DNA from: Pedomonas mirosovicensis
GTDB lineage: Bacteria > Pseudomonadota > Alphaproteobacteria > Sphingomonadales > Sphingomonadaceae
Reading direction: 5' to 3'
Assembly: GCF_022569295.1 (NCBI RefSeq)
Contig: NZ_JAKFIA010000001.1
Location: forward strand, 263,001 to 327,000
Length of the DNA stretch: 64,000 nt
Shown: one piece after another, positions 1 to 8,375 of the stretch
Layout of the letters: each line of letters starts with the position of its first letter
Position numbering within the stretch: position 1 is the first letter of the stretch
The notes under the pieces: generated by a model
What the model saw: the letters and a program-made list of their open reading frames with translations, nothing else
Told to the model about the DNA's origin: nothing
The model's database searches: none
Translations under genes and position numbers: made by a program

Positions 1-358
1 TTCCGTCGGCCACGGCCAGAACACCTATCGCGGCCTGGTCAAGGTGCTGCCCTCGGCCGAGAACGTGCGGAACTTCACCCAGTGCGACAGCCTGCTGCTC
101 TCCGACACCTCCGGCGCGCACACGGTGCCGTACATCGAGGTGCGGAACCCCTCGGCGCAGATCGAGCACGAGGCCACCACCTCGAAAATCTCGGACGACC
201 AGCTGTTCTACGCCATGAGCCGGGGTCTTTCGGAGGAGGAGGCGGTCGCCATGATCGTCAACGGCTTCTGCCGCGAGGTGCTGCAAAAGCTGCCCATGGA
301 ATTCGCCGTTGAGGCCCAGAAGCTGCTGGGCATCAGCCTTGAAGGTTCGGTCGGCTGA
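1..358 (+). CDS. sufB: Fe-S cluster assembly scaffold protein SufB (3' part)
   Basis: Only the C-terminal end is present; the frame is open from base 2 and stops at 358. SufB is part of the SufBC2D scaffold on which Fe-S clusters are built in the cytoplasm. The visible residues match the SufB C-terminal region: a TYRGLVKVLP segment, a conserved Cys in the QCDSLL motif, then IEHEATTSKISDDQLFYAMSR, and a C-terminal helix of the type shared by SufB and SufD. sufC follows 29 bp downstream on the same strand, which fits the usual sufBCDS order. Identification is secure; the start lies outside the window. Confidence 0.95.
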   Translation, partial: SVGHGQNTYRGLVKVLPSAENVRNFTQCDSLLLSDTSGAHTVPYIEVRNPSAQIEHEATTSKISDDQLFYAMSRGLSEEEAVAMIVNGFCREVLQKLPMEFAVEAQKLLGISLEGSVG

Positions 359-387
359 TCCGCCAGAGAAAAACAGGAAGTATACCG

Positions 388-1128
388 ATGCTTGAGATCA
401 AAAACCTGCACGCCACGGTGGACGGCAAGGAAATCCTGAAGGGCCTCAACCTCTCCATCAAGCCGGGCGAGGTTCACGCCATCATGGGGCCGAACGGCGC
501 GGGCAAGTCGACGCTGGGCTACACGCTGGCGGGCCGCGAGGGCTATGAAGTGACGGGCGGCGAGGTGGACTTCGCCGGGCAGGACCTGCTGGCGCTGGAG
601 CCGCACGAGCGCGCGGCGGCCGGGCTGTTTCTCGGCCTGCAATATCCGGTGGAAATTCCGGGCGTCTCCAACCTCACCTTTCTTCGCACGGCGCTCAACA
701 GCCAGCGCAAGCTGCGGGGCGAGGAGGAGATTTCCGCCGCCGAATTCCTGCGCCTCATCCGCGAGAAGGCGAAAGACCTGGGGCTGGACCCCGAGATGCT
801 GAAGCGCGCGGTGAACGTGGGCTTCTCCGGCGGTGAGAAGAAGCGCAACGAAATGGTGCAGATGGCGGTGCTGTCCCCGAAGCTCGCCATTCTGGACGAG
901 ACGGACTCCGGCCTCGACATCGACGCGCTGAAGGTGGTGGCCCAGGGCATCAACGCCGTGCGCGGGCCGGACCGGGCAATTCTCCTCATCACCCACTACC
1001 AGCGCCTGCTCGACTACGTGGTGCCCGATTACGTGCACGTGCTGGCGGGTGGGCGCATCGTGAAATCGGGCGACAAGTCCCTCGCGCTGGAGCTGGAGCG
1101 CGAAGGCTACGCGACGGTGGCGGCATGA
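388..1128 (+). CDS. sufC: Fe-S cluster assembly ATPase SufC
   Basis: This is the ABC-type ATPase that drives conformational change of the SufBCD scaffold. At 246 residues it has the normal family length. Visible motifs are the Walker A GPNGAGKST at residues 34-42, the ABC signature SGGEKKR at about 147-153 and the Walker B LAILDE at about 166-171, followed by the D-loop SGLD typical of SufC. A purine-rich ribosome site (aggaag) lies just upstream of the ATG. Its stop overlaps the start of sufD by 4 bp (ATGA), which indicates translational coupling within the suf operon. Confidence 0.97.
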   Translation: MLEIKNLHATVDGKEILKGLNLSIKPGEVHAIMGPNGAGKSTLGYTLAGREGYEVTGGEVDFAGQDLLALEPHERAAAGLFLGLQYPVEIPGVSNLTFLRTALNSQRKLRGEEEISAAEFLRLIREKAKDLGLDPEMLKRAVNVGFSGGEKKRNEMVQMAVLSPKLAILDETDSGLDIDALKVVAQGINAVRGPDRAILLITHYQRLLDYVVPDYVHVLAGGRIVKSGDKSLALELEREGYATVAA

Positions 1129-2093
1129 GCGCGCCCTTCACCCTTCCCACCAAGCGCGACGAAGCCTGGCGCTACAGCGACCTGAAAGCGCTGGAAGCCG
1201 CCATGATGCTGCCGGACGCTACGGATGCGCCGGCCTCCGAAGCCCTGTCGTTGCAGGACGGCGAAAGCCTCGCCCTGCCGCTCGAAATCCGCGAAGGCCG
1301 GGCGGACGTGAGCCGCTCCATCGCCGTTGCGCGCGGCGCCACGGCGACGCTCGAGGAAAGCTTCAAGGGCGGCGGCTGGCTGAACCCGCAAACCACCATC
1401 CACGTGGGCGAAGGCGCGGCGCTCTCCCACCACATCGGCCAGATGCGCGACGATGCGGCGCTGACCACCGCCCATTACGACGTGGAAGTGGCCAGGAATG
1501 CGATCTACCGCGTGCACATCCTCAACACCGGCGGCCATCTCGGCCGGGTGGAGCTGGATATCCGAATTCACGAGGGAGCAAAGGTCGACCTCAGCGGCGT
1601 GCTGCTCTCGGCGGGCAGCCGGACCATCGAACTCGTCACCCGCTTCCACCACATCGCGCCCGACGCCACCAGCCGCCAGACGGTGCGCTCGGTGGCGGCG
1701 GACAAGGCGACCGTCACGTACCTCGGCAAGATCGTGATTTCGGAAGGCTCGCAGCGGATCGACGCCGAGCAGTCCTCCAAGGCGCTGCTGCTCAACCGCA
1801 CGGCCACGGCCAACGCCAAGCCGGAGCTGGAGATCTACGCCAACGACGTGAAGTGCGCCCACGGCGCCACCATCGGCGAGCTGGACAAACAGGCGCTGTT
1901 TTACCTCGCCACCCGCGGCGTCGACCCCGCCGAGGCCAAGGCGCTGCTGACGGAAGCCTTCGTTGCCGACGCCATCGAGCCGATCGAGGACGAGACGCTG
2001 CGCGAGGCCTTCAGCGCCGCCGCCACGGACCGCCTGCACGCCATGGTGCGGGGCGGCGCGAGCGAGGGGATCAGCGAAGGGGCGGTCGCATGA
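1125..2093 (+). CDS. sufD: Fe-S cluster assembly protein SufD
   Basis: SufD is the SufB-related subunit of the SufBC2D scaffold and is linked to iron entry and complex stability. The 322-residue product starts at the ATG overlapping the end of sufC. It shows the family's early W-R-Y-S/T-D-L motif (DEAWRYSDLKAL, residues 11-22). The C-terminal block (DVKCAHGATIGELDKQALFY) contains the conserved Cys-Ala-His-Gly seen in SufB and SufD. It is shorter than the roughly 420-residue E. coli protein, as is common in alphaproteobacteria. Its stop overlaps the sufS start (ATGA). Confidence 0.94.
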   Translation: MSAPFTLPTKRDEAWRYSDLKALEAAMMLPDATDAPASEALSLQDGESLALPLEIREGRADVSRSIAVARGATATLEESFKGGGWLNPQTTIHVGEGAALSHHIGQMRDDAALTTAHYDVEVARNAIYRVHILNTGGHLGRVELDIRIHEGAKVDLSGVLLSAGSRTIELVTRFHHIAPDATSRQTVRSVAADKATVTYLGKIVISEGSQRIDAEQSSKALLLNRTATANAKPELEIYANDVKCAHGATIGELDKQALFYLATRGVDPAEAKALLTEAFVADAIEPIEDETLREAFSAAATDRLHAMVRGGASEGISEGAVA

Positions 2094-3286
2094 AGAACTA
2101 CCGCTCCGATTTCCCGGTGCTGCTGGGCGAGCCGGACCTGGTCTATCTTGACACCGCCGCCACGGCCCAGAAGCCGAAGCCGGTGATCGATGCCATCACC
2201 CGCGCCTACGGGCAGGATTACGCCACGGTGCATCGCGGCGTTTACCGCCGCAGCCAGACCATGACGGAAAGCTACGAGGAAGCCCGCGCCACCGTCGCCC
2301 GCTTCATCAATGCCAACTCCTCATCGGAAGTGGTGTTCGTGCGCGGCGCGACCGAGGGCATCAACCTCGTCGCCCACAGCTGGGCCGCCGCGAACCTTGG
2401 CGAAGGCGACGAGGTGGTGCTGACCGAGCTGGAACACCACTCCAACATCGTGCCCTGGCAGCTGGCCTCCGAGATCGCAGGCTTCGGCTTGCGCGTGATC
2501 CCGATGACCGAAACCGGCGATCTGGACTACGAAGCCGCCGAAAAGGTGATCGGCCCCAAGACGAAGCTGGTGGCCGTCACCCACATCTCCAACGTGCTCG
2601 GCACGCAGGTGGACGTGAAGCGCATCGCCGCGATGGCGAAGGCGGTGGACGCCAAGGTGCTGGTGGACGGCTGCCAGGCCGCGCCCCGCACCATCGTCGA
2701 CGTGCAGGACCTCGGCGCGGATTTCTACGTCTTCTCCGGCCACAAGCTCTATGGGCCCACCGGCATCGGCGTGCTGTGGGGCAGGCTGGACCTCTTGAAT
2801 TCCATGCGCCCCTACCACGGCGGCGGCGCGATGATCGAGACGGTCACCTTCGCCCGCTCCACCTACCTGCCCGCCCCCCAGCGGTTCGAGGCGGGCACGC
2901 CGCACATCGTCGGCGCGCTGGGGCTGAAGACGGCCATCGACTACGTGACGGAAGTCGGCCTGCCCGACATTCAGGCGCACGAGGCCGCCCTCACCCGGCA
3001 GGCGCGCGAGGCGCTTTCGCGCTTCAATTCGGTGAAGGTGCTGGGGCCGGGGCACGACACCGGCATCGTCTCGTTCGTGATGGAGGGGGTTCATCCCCAC
3101 GACATCGGCACCATATTGGATGAGGCGGGAATCAACATCCGGGCCGGGCACCACTGCGCCCAGCCGCTCATGGAGCGGCTGAACGTGGGCGCGACCGCCC
3201 GCGTCAGCTTCGGCATCTACAACACCCCGGCGGACGTCGACCGTCTGGCCGCGGGCATGGAAAAGGTAGTGAGGATCTTCCGATGA
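2090..3286 (+). CDS. sufS: Cysteine desulfurase SufS
   Basis: A pyridoxal-phosphate enzyme that takes sulfur from L-cysteine and delivers it, as a persulfide, for cluster assembly. The ATG at 2090 is chosen because it overlaps the sufD stop and gives a normal 398-residue product; the frame is open further upstream but not plausibly coding there. The PLP Lys lies in FSGHKLYGPTG (about K219), and the catalytic Cys is in RAGHHCAQPLM (about C356). The HRGVYRR motif near the N terminus is typical of group II desulfurases. No sufE is visible in this window; such a partner may be encoded elsewhere. Confidence 0.96.
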   Translation: MKNYRSDFPVLLGEPDLVYLDTAATAQKPKPVIDAITRAYGQDYATVHRGVYRRSQTMTESYEEARATVARFINANSSSEVVFVRGATEGINLVAHSWAAANLGEGDEVVLTELEHHSNIVPWQLASEIAGFGLRVIPMTETGDLDYEAAEKVIGPKTKLVAVTHISNVLGTQVDVKRIAAMAKAVDAKVLVDGCQAAPRTIVDVQDLGADFYVFSGHKLYGPTGIGVLWGRLDLLNSMRPYHGGGAMIETVTFARSTYLPAPQRFEAGTPHIVGALGLKTAIDYVTEVGLPDIQAHEAALTRQAREALSRFNSVKVLGPGHDTGIVSFVMEGVHPHDIGTILDEAGINIRAGHHCAQPLMERLNVGATARVSFGIYNTPADVDRLAAGMEKVVRIFR

Positions 3287-3723
3287 CCGGGGAAGAACCA
3301 AAAGCGTTCAACGTCGAGGAAATCAGCGAGGCCCCGCCCCCGCCGGAGCGGCCCCGCCCCGTGGATTTTATCGAGAGCTTCCTCAAGGAGGAAAAGCCCG
3401 CCGTCTCCCCGGAGGAGCCGGGCGGCAGCCTCTATGACCAGGTGCTGGACGCGCTGAAGAACATCTACGATCCGGAAATTCCGGTGAATATCTACGACCT
3501 CGGCCTCATCTACGGGCTGGAGATCGTCGAAGGCCATGTGGTCATCACCATGACGCTCACCACGCCCCACTGCCCAGTGGCCGAATCCATGCCGGGCGAG
3601 GTGGAAACCCGCGTCGGCGCGGTGCCGGGCGTGGGCTCGGTCGAGGTGAACCTCGTGTGGGACCCGCCATGGGACCCGCAGAAAATGTCTGACGAGGCCA
3701 AACTGGAACTGGGGATGCTGTAA
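3283..3723 (+). CDS. sufT: SUF-associated DUF59/MIP18-family protein SufT
   Basis: DUF59 (PaaD/MIP18-like) protein, known in other bacteria as an accessory factor for Fe-S protein maturation. The 146-residue product has an acidic, proline-rich N-terminal stretch of about 45 residues. The DUF59 fold follows, with the signature DPEIPVNIYDLGLIY and a TTPHCPVAESMP segment that carries the single conserved Cys. The gene overlaps the sufS stop by 4 bp and is followed directly by sufA, so it is clearly part of the operon. Family assignment is firm; the exact role in this species is inferred from context. Confidence 0.92.
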   Translation: MTGEEPKAFNVEEISEAPPPPERPRPVDFIESFLKEEKPAVSPEEPGGSLYDQVLDALKNIYDPEIPVNIYDLGLIYGLEIVEGHVVITMTLTTPHCPVAESMPGEVETRVGAVPGVGSVEVNLVWDPPWDPQKMSDEAKLELGML

Positions 3724-4112
3724 TGACGGACGGAACCCCGAACCTGACCCCAACGGTAGAGCCGCGCAAGCGCGCCCCGCGCCCCGCGCCGCTGACAGTG
3801 ACCGAGAAGGCCGCCGAGCGCATCCGCGAACTGCTGGCCAAGAGCGACAAGCCCGCCGCCGGACTGCGCCTGACCACGCCGCAAAAGGGCTGCTCGGGCC
3901 TCTCCTACAAGGTGGAGTACGTGGACGCGCCCAACCCGATGGATGAAGTCGTCGAGACGCCGGGCGGCCGCCTTTATATTGACACCATGTCGCTGCTATA
4001 CCTCATCGGGTCGGAGATGGACTGGCAGGAAGACATGTTCACTGCCGGGTTCACCTTCCGGAACCCGAATGAGAAAGGGCGCTGCGGCTGTGGCGAAAGC
4101 TTCCATATTTAA
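3723..4112 (+). CDS. sufA: A-type Fe-S carrier protein SufA (HesB/IscA family)
   Basis: Carries and transfers Fe-S clusters to target proteins. The three conserved ligand cysteines are visible: C57 in the KGCSGLSY motif, and C121 and C123 in the C-terminal CGCGESF. A 25-residue basic, proline-rich N-terminal extension precedes the roughly 105-residue core. The start codon overlaps the sufT stop (TAATG). It is the last suf gene, and a rho-independent terminator lies at 4274. Confidence 0.95.
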   Translation: MTDGTPNLTPTVEPRKRAPRPAPLTVTEKAAERIRELLAKSDKPAAGLRLTTPQKGCSGLSYKVEYVDAPNPMDEVVETPGGRLYIDTMSLLYLIGSEMDWQEDMFTAGFTFRNPNEKGRCGCGESFHI

Positions 4113-4248
4113 CACCACCCTCGCCCGCGCCGCGCTGGCTGCGAGCCTTGTCGCGGTGCTTTCCGGCTGCGCCCTCACCAAGGTTGTCACCGTGCCGGTG
4201 AAAGTTGTGGCCGGCACCGTTGAAACCGCCGCCGACGTGGTGGACTGA
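4090..4248 (+). CDS. Small predicted lipoprotein
   Basis: A 52-residue product in the frame offset from sufA, overlapping its last 23 bp. The N terminus is a hydrophobic signal ending in a lipobox (VAVLSGC), so the mature lipoprotein would be only about 26 residues and rich in Val (TKVVTVPVKVV). I chose GTG at 4090 because a purine-rich AAAGGG sits about 9 nt upstream; an in-frame ATG at 4069 would add seven residues. It resembles the very short lipoproteins sometimes called the NF038104 family, but that is from memory. Transcription probably continues from the suf operon and stops at the terminator at 4274. Confidence 0.6.
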   Translation: MAKASIFNTTLARAALAASLVAVLSGCALTKVVTVPVKVVAGTVETAADVVD

Positions 4249-4273
4249 GGCCAAATTTAAAACTGTTTCAGGA

Positions 4274-4300
4274 AGCGCCCTCCGGGGCGCTTTTCTTTGT
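4274..4300 (+). terminator. Rho-independent terminator after the suf operon
   Basis: Perfect 7-bp stem AGCGCCC / GGGCGCT with a short loop, directly followed by a T-rich run (TTTTCTTTGTTTT). It lies 26 bp after the lipoprotein stop and closes the suf transcription unit. Confidence 0.85.
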
Positions 4301-4784
4301 TTTCGTTAGCAGAGCCCCCGTTCGCTGAGGCGCACAAACAAAAAACCTTCCGCTGCGCCCCTTCGATTCATCGGAGCGCGATTTCCAAAGCCTCTTCCCG
4401 CGCCTCCGCCAAACAAGGCGGGACCCAGCCTGGCAATGCCCCTAGAAGCCCCGTAGAGGCACTTTACAGCGCGATTCCAGGCCTGCCCGCTACCACCCTA
4501 GCCGTAATAGGCAAAAACCTCTCTACAAGCGTTTAAACCCCCTTGGCGTTGATTTCCTGTTTTGCGGGAATTTGGCGGGCGCCTGTACGCCAGCGCGGCG
4601 ACGGCGCAGCCATTAAGAAAACGATTACTCTAATCGAATATATTCGCCATTTCTTAGTTTAAATTTCTTAGAATCATTCGCATCTTACTCACGCGCCACC
4701 AGCAATCCCCCCGGACGTCCGTGCGGGAAGCTTCAACCGCCCCGCAAGTACCGGACGTGCATTGACGGAAAGGCAGTCAATCGC
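4301..4784. other. Non-coding region with degenerate repeat, RNA-like element and AT-rich patch
   Basis: No convincing gene. From left to right it holds a degenerate half of the intergenic paired-hairpin element (gaggcgcacaaac and CCCCTTCGATTCATCGG, about 4315-4376), then the RNA-like element described separately (4410-4538, minus strand). Next comes a markedly AT-rich patch at 4610-4690 in otherwise GC-rich DNA. That patch contains the perfect 12-bp palindrome CGAATATATTCG (4635-4646) and the direct repeat TTTCTTAG twice. It probably supplies the promoter or operator for the orphan gene at 4785. Confidence 0.6.
4410..4538 (-). ncRNA. Candidate structured RNA or regulatory element, copy 1
   Basis: Read on the minus strand, this stretch aligns over about 130 nt with 52726-52860 (+). 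Shared exact blocks are GAGAGGTTTTTGCCTAT, GCTAGGGTGGTAGCGG, ATCGCGCTGTAA and GTGCCTCTACGGGGCTT, in the same order and spacing, with diverged sequence between them. Both copies begin with TTTAAACG. No open reading frame is shared. The blocks separated by variable spacers suggest a small RNA or a promoter-plus-leader; I do not recognise a known RNA family. Confidence 0.4.
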
Positions 4785-5171
4785 ATGGAGCTTTCACCCC
4801 CACAGCTCGCAGCGCACGGAACCGACATTGCCCGGTACATCATCGCTGCTGCCCATAAGACCCAGACGCCGGCGTTCGAAATGAACGACATATTCAAGGA
4901 AAACCCTGAAACGGGCTATTATCTCGGCGGAGTGCTGCACCATATCGCGTCCGATACAGCCAGCGACGTGTTGATGAACCAGAGCGGGCTTCGCTTTCTT
5001 GTTCTTGACACCGGTAGACTGGATCCAGGCAGGATTCTGGCATCAGGAGCCTGCAACGCGCATTGGTCCGACATCAAGCAGCGGATCGATGCGTATTTCG
5101 GGCTGGAGCCAGCGCGGATGGCGCAAGGCAACGGCGGCGGCGAGACCGCGGGATCAGTCCCCATCGAGTGA
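4785..5171 (+). CDS. Hypothetical protein, 128 residues
   Basis: I do not recognise this family. The product is mixed alpha/beta in appearance, with no signal peptide, membrane segment or metal motif. It starts with ATG at 4785 after a GGAAAGG purine tract about 12 nt upstream, and follows an unusual AT-rich patch with a 12-bp palindrome. The 3' end overlaps the convergent sixA gene by 18 bp. Its less GC-biased composition and unusual upstream DNA hint at acquisition or at dedicated regulation. It could be a spurious ORF, but its length and leader favour a real gene. Confidence 0.5.
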   Translation: MELSPPQLAAHGTDIARYIIAAAHKTQTPAFEMNDIFKENPETGYYLGGVLHHIASDTASDVLMNQSGLRFLVLDTGRLDPGRILASGACNAHWSDIKQRIDAYFGLEPARMAQGNGGGETAGSVPIE

Positions 5172-5687
5172 CCGGTCGAGATCGACCGGGCGGGTGAAGC
5201 GGACGAGCATGCCCTCGCCGGGGCGGATATCGGCCCAATGGTCCACGTCGAAGGCGAGGCTGACAACGCCAGCGGTCGGCAGGAAGGCGGCGAGCAGGGC
5301 CATGAGCCGCGCCGGGCCCTGCCCGGCCAGCAGCATTCCCAGATCCTCGAAGCCGGGGTTATGGCCGACAATGAGGATGCTGCCCCATTCATCCGGCAGG
5401 TCATGGATGAGGTCGAGGAGGGTGTCGCTGGAGGCGAGATAGACGCGCTCGTCCTCGATCTCGGCCAGCTTCGCGCCGTAGCCTTCCTCCACCAGCGCGA
5501 GGGTCTCCAGCGTGCGGACGGAAGGGGAGACTAGCACCCGGTCGAACGCCAGCCCTTCGGTTCGCAGGTAAAAGCCCATGCGCGGCGCAGCGCGACGACC
5601 CCGCTCGTCCAGCGGCCGGTCGAAATCGCGTTGAGAGGGGTTGTTCCAACCCGCCTTGGCGTGGCGGAGCAACGTCAACGATTTCAC
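5154..5687 (-). CDS. sixA: SixA-type phosphohistidine phosphatase (histidine phosphatase superfamily)
   Basis: 177-residue single-domain histidine phosphatase. The catalytic RHG-type motif is LRHAKAGW at residues 6-13, the partner His is in IVGHNPGFEDL (about residue 111), and the conserved Arg is in VSPSVRTLETL. The length and the RHAKA motif match the SixA subfamily, which dephosphorylates phosphohistidine in phosphorelay or PTS-type proteins; the target here is unknown. Transcribed leftward, away from ada, and slightly overlapping the orphan gene at 4785 at the 3' ends. Confidence 0.85.
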   Translation of the reverse strand: MKSLTLLRHAKAGWNNPSQRDFDRPLDERGRRAAPRMGFYLRTEGLAFDRVLVSPSVRTLETLALVEEGYGAKLAEIEDERVYLASSDTLLDLIHDLPDEWGSILIVGHNPGFEDLGMLLAGQGPARLMALLAAFLPTAGVVSLAFDVDHWADIRPGEGMLVRFTRPVDLDRSLDGD

Positions 5688-5858
5688 AAGCGGCCCTTAA
5701 CCTTAAAACACTCGGACGTGTCCTTATAACCCCAACGAACGGGCAAGCCCAAGGCTTGATGGGGCGCGACAGCATTGCGAACCGACCGGGAGCCGAAAAG
5801 AAAAATCAACGCCTCGTTTTCGGCGACACGGCCACGGCCCCTGGCGTATAAGCGGTCC

Positions 5859-6920
5859 ATGCTACTGCCCAACGACGATGATGCGCTTTTTGCTGCCCTG
5901 ATCGCCCGCGACCCCGCCTACGAGGGCTTCGCCTACGTGGGCGTGAAGACCACCGGCGTGTTCTGCCGCCTCACCTGCCCGGCCCGCAAGCCGAAGCGCG
6001 GCAATGTCGTATTCTTCCCCAGCCGGGAAGCGGCTCACCGCGCGGGCTTCCGCCCCTGCCTGCGCTGCAAGCCGCTCGATGCGAAGCGCCCGGTGAGCGG
6101 CGCGTTGGAGACGCTGCGGGAGAAGGTCCGCCTTGAGCCGGACCGGCGCTGGACCGCCACAGACCTAAAAGCGCTGGGCTACGCCCCCTCCACCGTGCGC
6201 CGCGCCTTCCAGCGCGAGTTCGGCATGACTTTCAGCCAGTATGCCCGCTCCCAGCGCCTGGGCGCGGCGGTCAACACCTTGCGGCAGGGCGGCTCGGTGA
6301 TCGAGGCTCAGCTGGACGCTGGGTACGAATCCGGCAGCGGCTTCCGCGAGGCAATCACCCGGCTGGTGGGCGAAGCCCCCGTCCGCAGCGCCGCCAAACC
6401 CCTGCTCACCGCCCAGTGGCTGGACACGCCCATCGGCGCCATGCTGGCGATCGTGGACAGCGCCGGATTGCATCTCCTCGAATTCGCGGAGCGCAAGGCC
6501 CTGCCCGGCGAGATCGCCCGGCTGCGGGAACGCGTGGGGCCGATCTGCTTCGGCCATAACGATGTGCTGGAACACCTCAGCAAAGAGGTGGAGCGCTACT
6601 TCTCCGGCCAGGCCGCCGGCTTCACCGTGCCGCTGGCGCACCAAGGCACTCCGTTCGAGGCGGGCGTGTGGGATATGCTGCGCCAAATTCCGGTGGGCGA
6701 GACCCGCAGCTATGGGCAGGTCGCCCAGATGATCGGCCGGCCGGAAGCCCCCCGCGCGGTGGCGCGGGCCAACGGCGCCAACCAGATCGCCATACTCATT
6801 CCCTGCCACCGGGTGATCGGGGCCGACGGCTCGCTTACCGGCTACGGCGGAAAACTCTGGCGCAAGCAATGGCTGCTCGAACACGAGCGCCGGATCGCCG
6901 CCGCCATTTCCAACCAGTGA
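5859..6920 (+). CDS. ada: Bifunctional DNA methylation-repair protein and regulator Ada
   Basis: Repairs alkylated DNA and activates the adaptive response. Start taken at ATG 5859 (353 residues, normal length); the frame is open upstream. Domain order: the N-terminal Ada zinc domain with FCRLTCPARKP and RPCLRCKP, which provide the four Cys including the methylphosphotriester acceptor; then an AraC-type helix-turn-helix (about residues 90-175); then an O6-methylguanine methyltransferase with the PCHRVIG acceptor-Cys motif near the C terminus. A PEP-mutase-like gene follows after 7 bp, so the two are probably co-transcribed. Confidence 0.95.
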   Translation: MLLPNDDDALFAALIARDPAYEGFAYVGVKTTGVFCRLTCPARKPKRGNVVFFPSREAAHRAGFRPCLRCKPLDAKRPVSGALETLREKVRLEPDRRWTATDLKALGYAPSTVRRAFQREFGMTFSQYARSQRLGAAVNTLRQGGSVIEAQLDAGYESGSGFREAITRLVGEAPVRSAAKPLLTAQWLDTPIGAMLAIVDSAGLHLLEFAERKALPGEIARLRERVGPICFGHNDVLEHLSKEVERYFSGQAAGFTVPLAHQGTPFEAGVWDMLRQIPVGETRSYGQVAQMIGRPEAPRAVARANGANQIAILIPCHRVIGADGSLTGYGGKLWRKQWLLEHERRIAAAISNQ

Positions 6921-6927
6921 GGAAAAC

Positions 6928-7698
6928 ATGCCCGACCAGTTTCATAAGGCCGAAGCCTTCCGCTCCCTCCATGTGCCCGGCCAGCCCGTGATTCTCTTTA
7001 ACGTGTGGGATGCGGGCAGCGCCCGCGCCGTGGCCGCCAGCGGCGCCCGCGCGCTGGCAACGGGCAGCGCCTCGGTCGCCGCCGCGCACGGCTTCAGCGA
7101 TGGCGAGAAGATGCCCTTCGACCTGGGCCTCGCCAATCTGGAGCGCATCGTGGCAACGACCGACCTGCCCGTCACGCTCGATATGGAAAGCGGCTACGGC
7201 GCAACCCCCGAAGCCGTGGGAGGCTCGGCATCCCGCGCAGTGCAGGCCGGGGCCATCGGCTTCAACATCGAGGACAGTTTCCCCGAAAACGGCTCCCTGC
7301 GGGCGACCGCCGATCAGGTGGCGCGGTTGAGGGCGGCCCGCAGCGCGGCGGATGCCCTTGGCATTCCCGCCTTCCTTAACGCCCGCACGGACGTGTTCTT
7401 TCAGGCCAAGCCCGAACAGCACGACGAGACCATGGTGAACGCCGCCCTCGAGCGCGGCCGCGCCTATGCCGATGTAGGCGCAGACGGCCTGTTCGTGCCC
7501 ATGCTTTCCAATGAAAAACTCATCGCCCTGCTGGTCGAGAAATCCCCGCTGCCGGTCAACATCATGGCGAGCAAGGCCGCGCCGCCCGCCGCCCGCCTCG
7601 CCGCACTGGGCGTCGCCCGCATCAGCCACGGACCAGGCCCCTACCGGCTGGCCATGAAGGCGCTGGAAGACGCCGCCCGCGCCGCGCTGGACGCCTGA
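6928..7698 (+). CDS. Isocitrate lyase / PEP mutase superfamily protein
   Basis: 256-residue TIM-barrel protein of the PEP-mutase/isocitrate lyase superfamily, whose members make or break C-C or P-C bonds in alpha-keto acids. Visible family motifs are LFNVWDAGSAR near the N terminus, the metal-site region TLDMESGYG, the NIEDS motif and a NARTDVFF segment. The catalytic Cys of isocitrate lyase (KKCGH) is absent, so it is more likely an oxaloacetate decarboxylase or methylisocitrate-lyase-like member. It starts 7 bp after ada. Exact substrate unknown. Confidence 0.8.
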   Translation: MPDQFHKAEAFRSLHVPGQPVILFNVWDAGSARAVAASGARALATGSASVAAAHGFSDGEKMPFDLGLANLERIVATTDLPVTLDMESGYGATPEAVGGSASRAVQAGAIGFNIEDSFPENGSLRATADQVARLRAARSAADALGIPAFLNARTDVFFQAKPEQHDETMVNAALERGRAYADVGADGLFVPMLSNEKLIALLVEKSPLPVNIMASKAAPPAARLAALGVARISHGPGPYRLAMKALEDAARAALDA

Positions 7699-7710
7699 GC
7701 AGTTTGTATC

Positions 7711-7940
7711 CCAAGGGGGTCTATAACCCCCTTGGAACCCCCTTTCGTTTTAATAGGGCCGCGCCCTGCATGACCGGGTGCGCCCGGTAGAATCGAACGG
7801 GAATAAGAAGCCTGAGGCTTCCTGTGTGTTTCAAGGGGCCGTGCCCTTTACAGACCATCCGCCTGCCTCCCGGCCGCAGAAAAAGACACGGCCCGATAAA
7901 CAAAAGGGAGGCTGCCAAGAGGGGTAAGCCCCTCCTGCAA
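7711..7940. repeat. Intergenic paired-hairpin element (copy B)
   Basis: Left arm: hairpin CCAAGGGGGTCTATAACCCCCTTGG (7711-7735), then the box CCCCTTTCGTTTT and GGGCCGCG. Right arm: ACGGCCCGATAAACAAAAGGGAG, then the hairpin region AGAGGGGTAAGCCCCTCCTGC (to about 7938). The two arms are inverted relative to each other around a variable centre. It fills the gap between two convergent genes, where the hairpins may act as terminators. Confidence 0.65.
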
Positions 7941-7952
7941 AACAGAAACCAC

Positions 7953-8375
7953 CTAGGACGGCAGGCGCTTGAGGCGCGCGGCGGTTGCCCGTTCGATCGC
8001 GGCGGCGGCCAACCGCTCCAGCCCGAGCCGGGCGCGGATGGTATCCAGAATTTGCCGTTCGTCGGCATCCACATCGCCATCAGCGGCGGCCACCTCGCAG
8101 GCCAGGCAATAGGCCGTCTCGCTCAGCTCCTCGGGGATGGCGGTCTGCACGAGACCCAGCACCGTATCCAGCCCATCATCGGTGTTGAGGATGGTGCCGC
8201 AATCCCGGCTCAGCGGAATGAGCAGCTCCACATTGAAGTTCTCGAACACCGGCCACTCCTTGACCAGGCGGCCGATGGCCTGCATCTCGGACGTGCCCAT
8301 GCGGCCGTTCGATCCGGCAATGACAATCATCAGGTAGACAAGCGCCGTATGAACCGAAACCGGCTGGCCGGTCAT
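7953..8375 (-). CDS. TerB-family protein
   Basis: 140-residue all-helical protein of the TerB (tellurite resistance B-like) superfamily. The acidic loop AADGDVDADERQIL (about residues 96-109) is the typical TerB metal-binding-like turn, and an earlier helix pair ends in SNGRMGTSEMQAIGRLV. Stand-alone TerB proteins are common and not usually linked to tellurite; a role is not assignable. Its start overlaps the stop of the upstream helicase gene by 4 bp, so it is translationally coupled to it. Confidence 0.75.
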   Translation of the reverse strand: MTGQPVSVHTALVYLMIVIAGSNGRMGTSEMQAIGRLVKEWPVFENFNVELLIPLSRDCGTILNTDDGLDTVLGLVQTAIPEELSETAYCLACEVAAADGDVDADERQILDTIRARLGLERLAAAAIERATAARLKRLPS

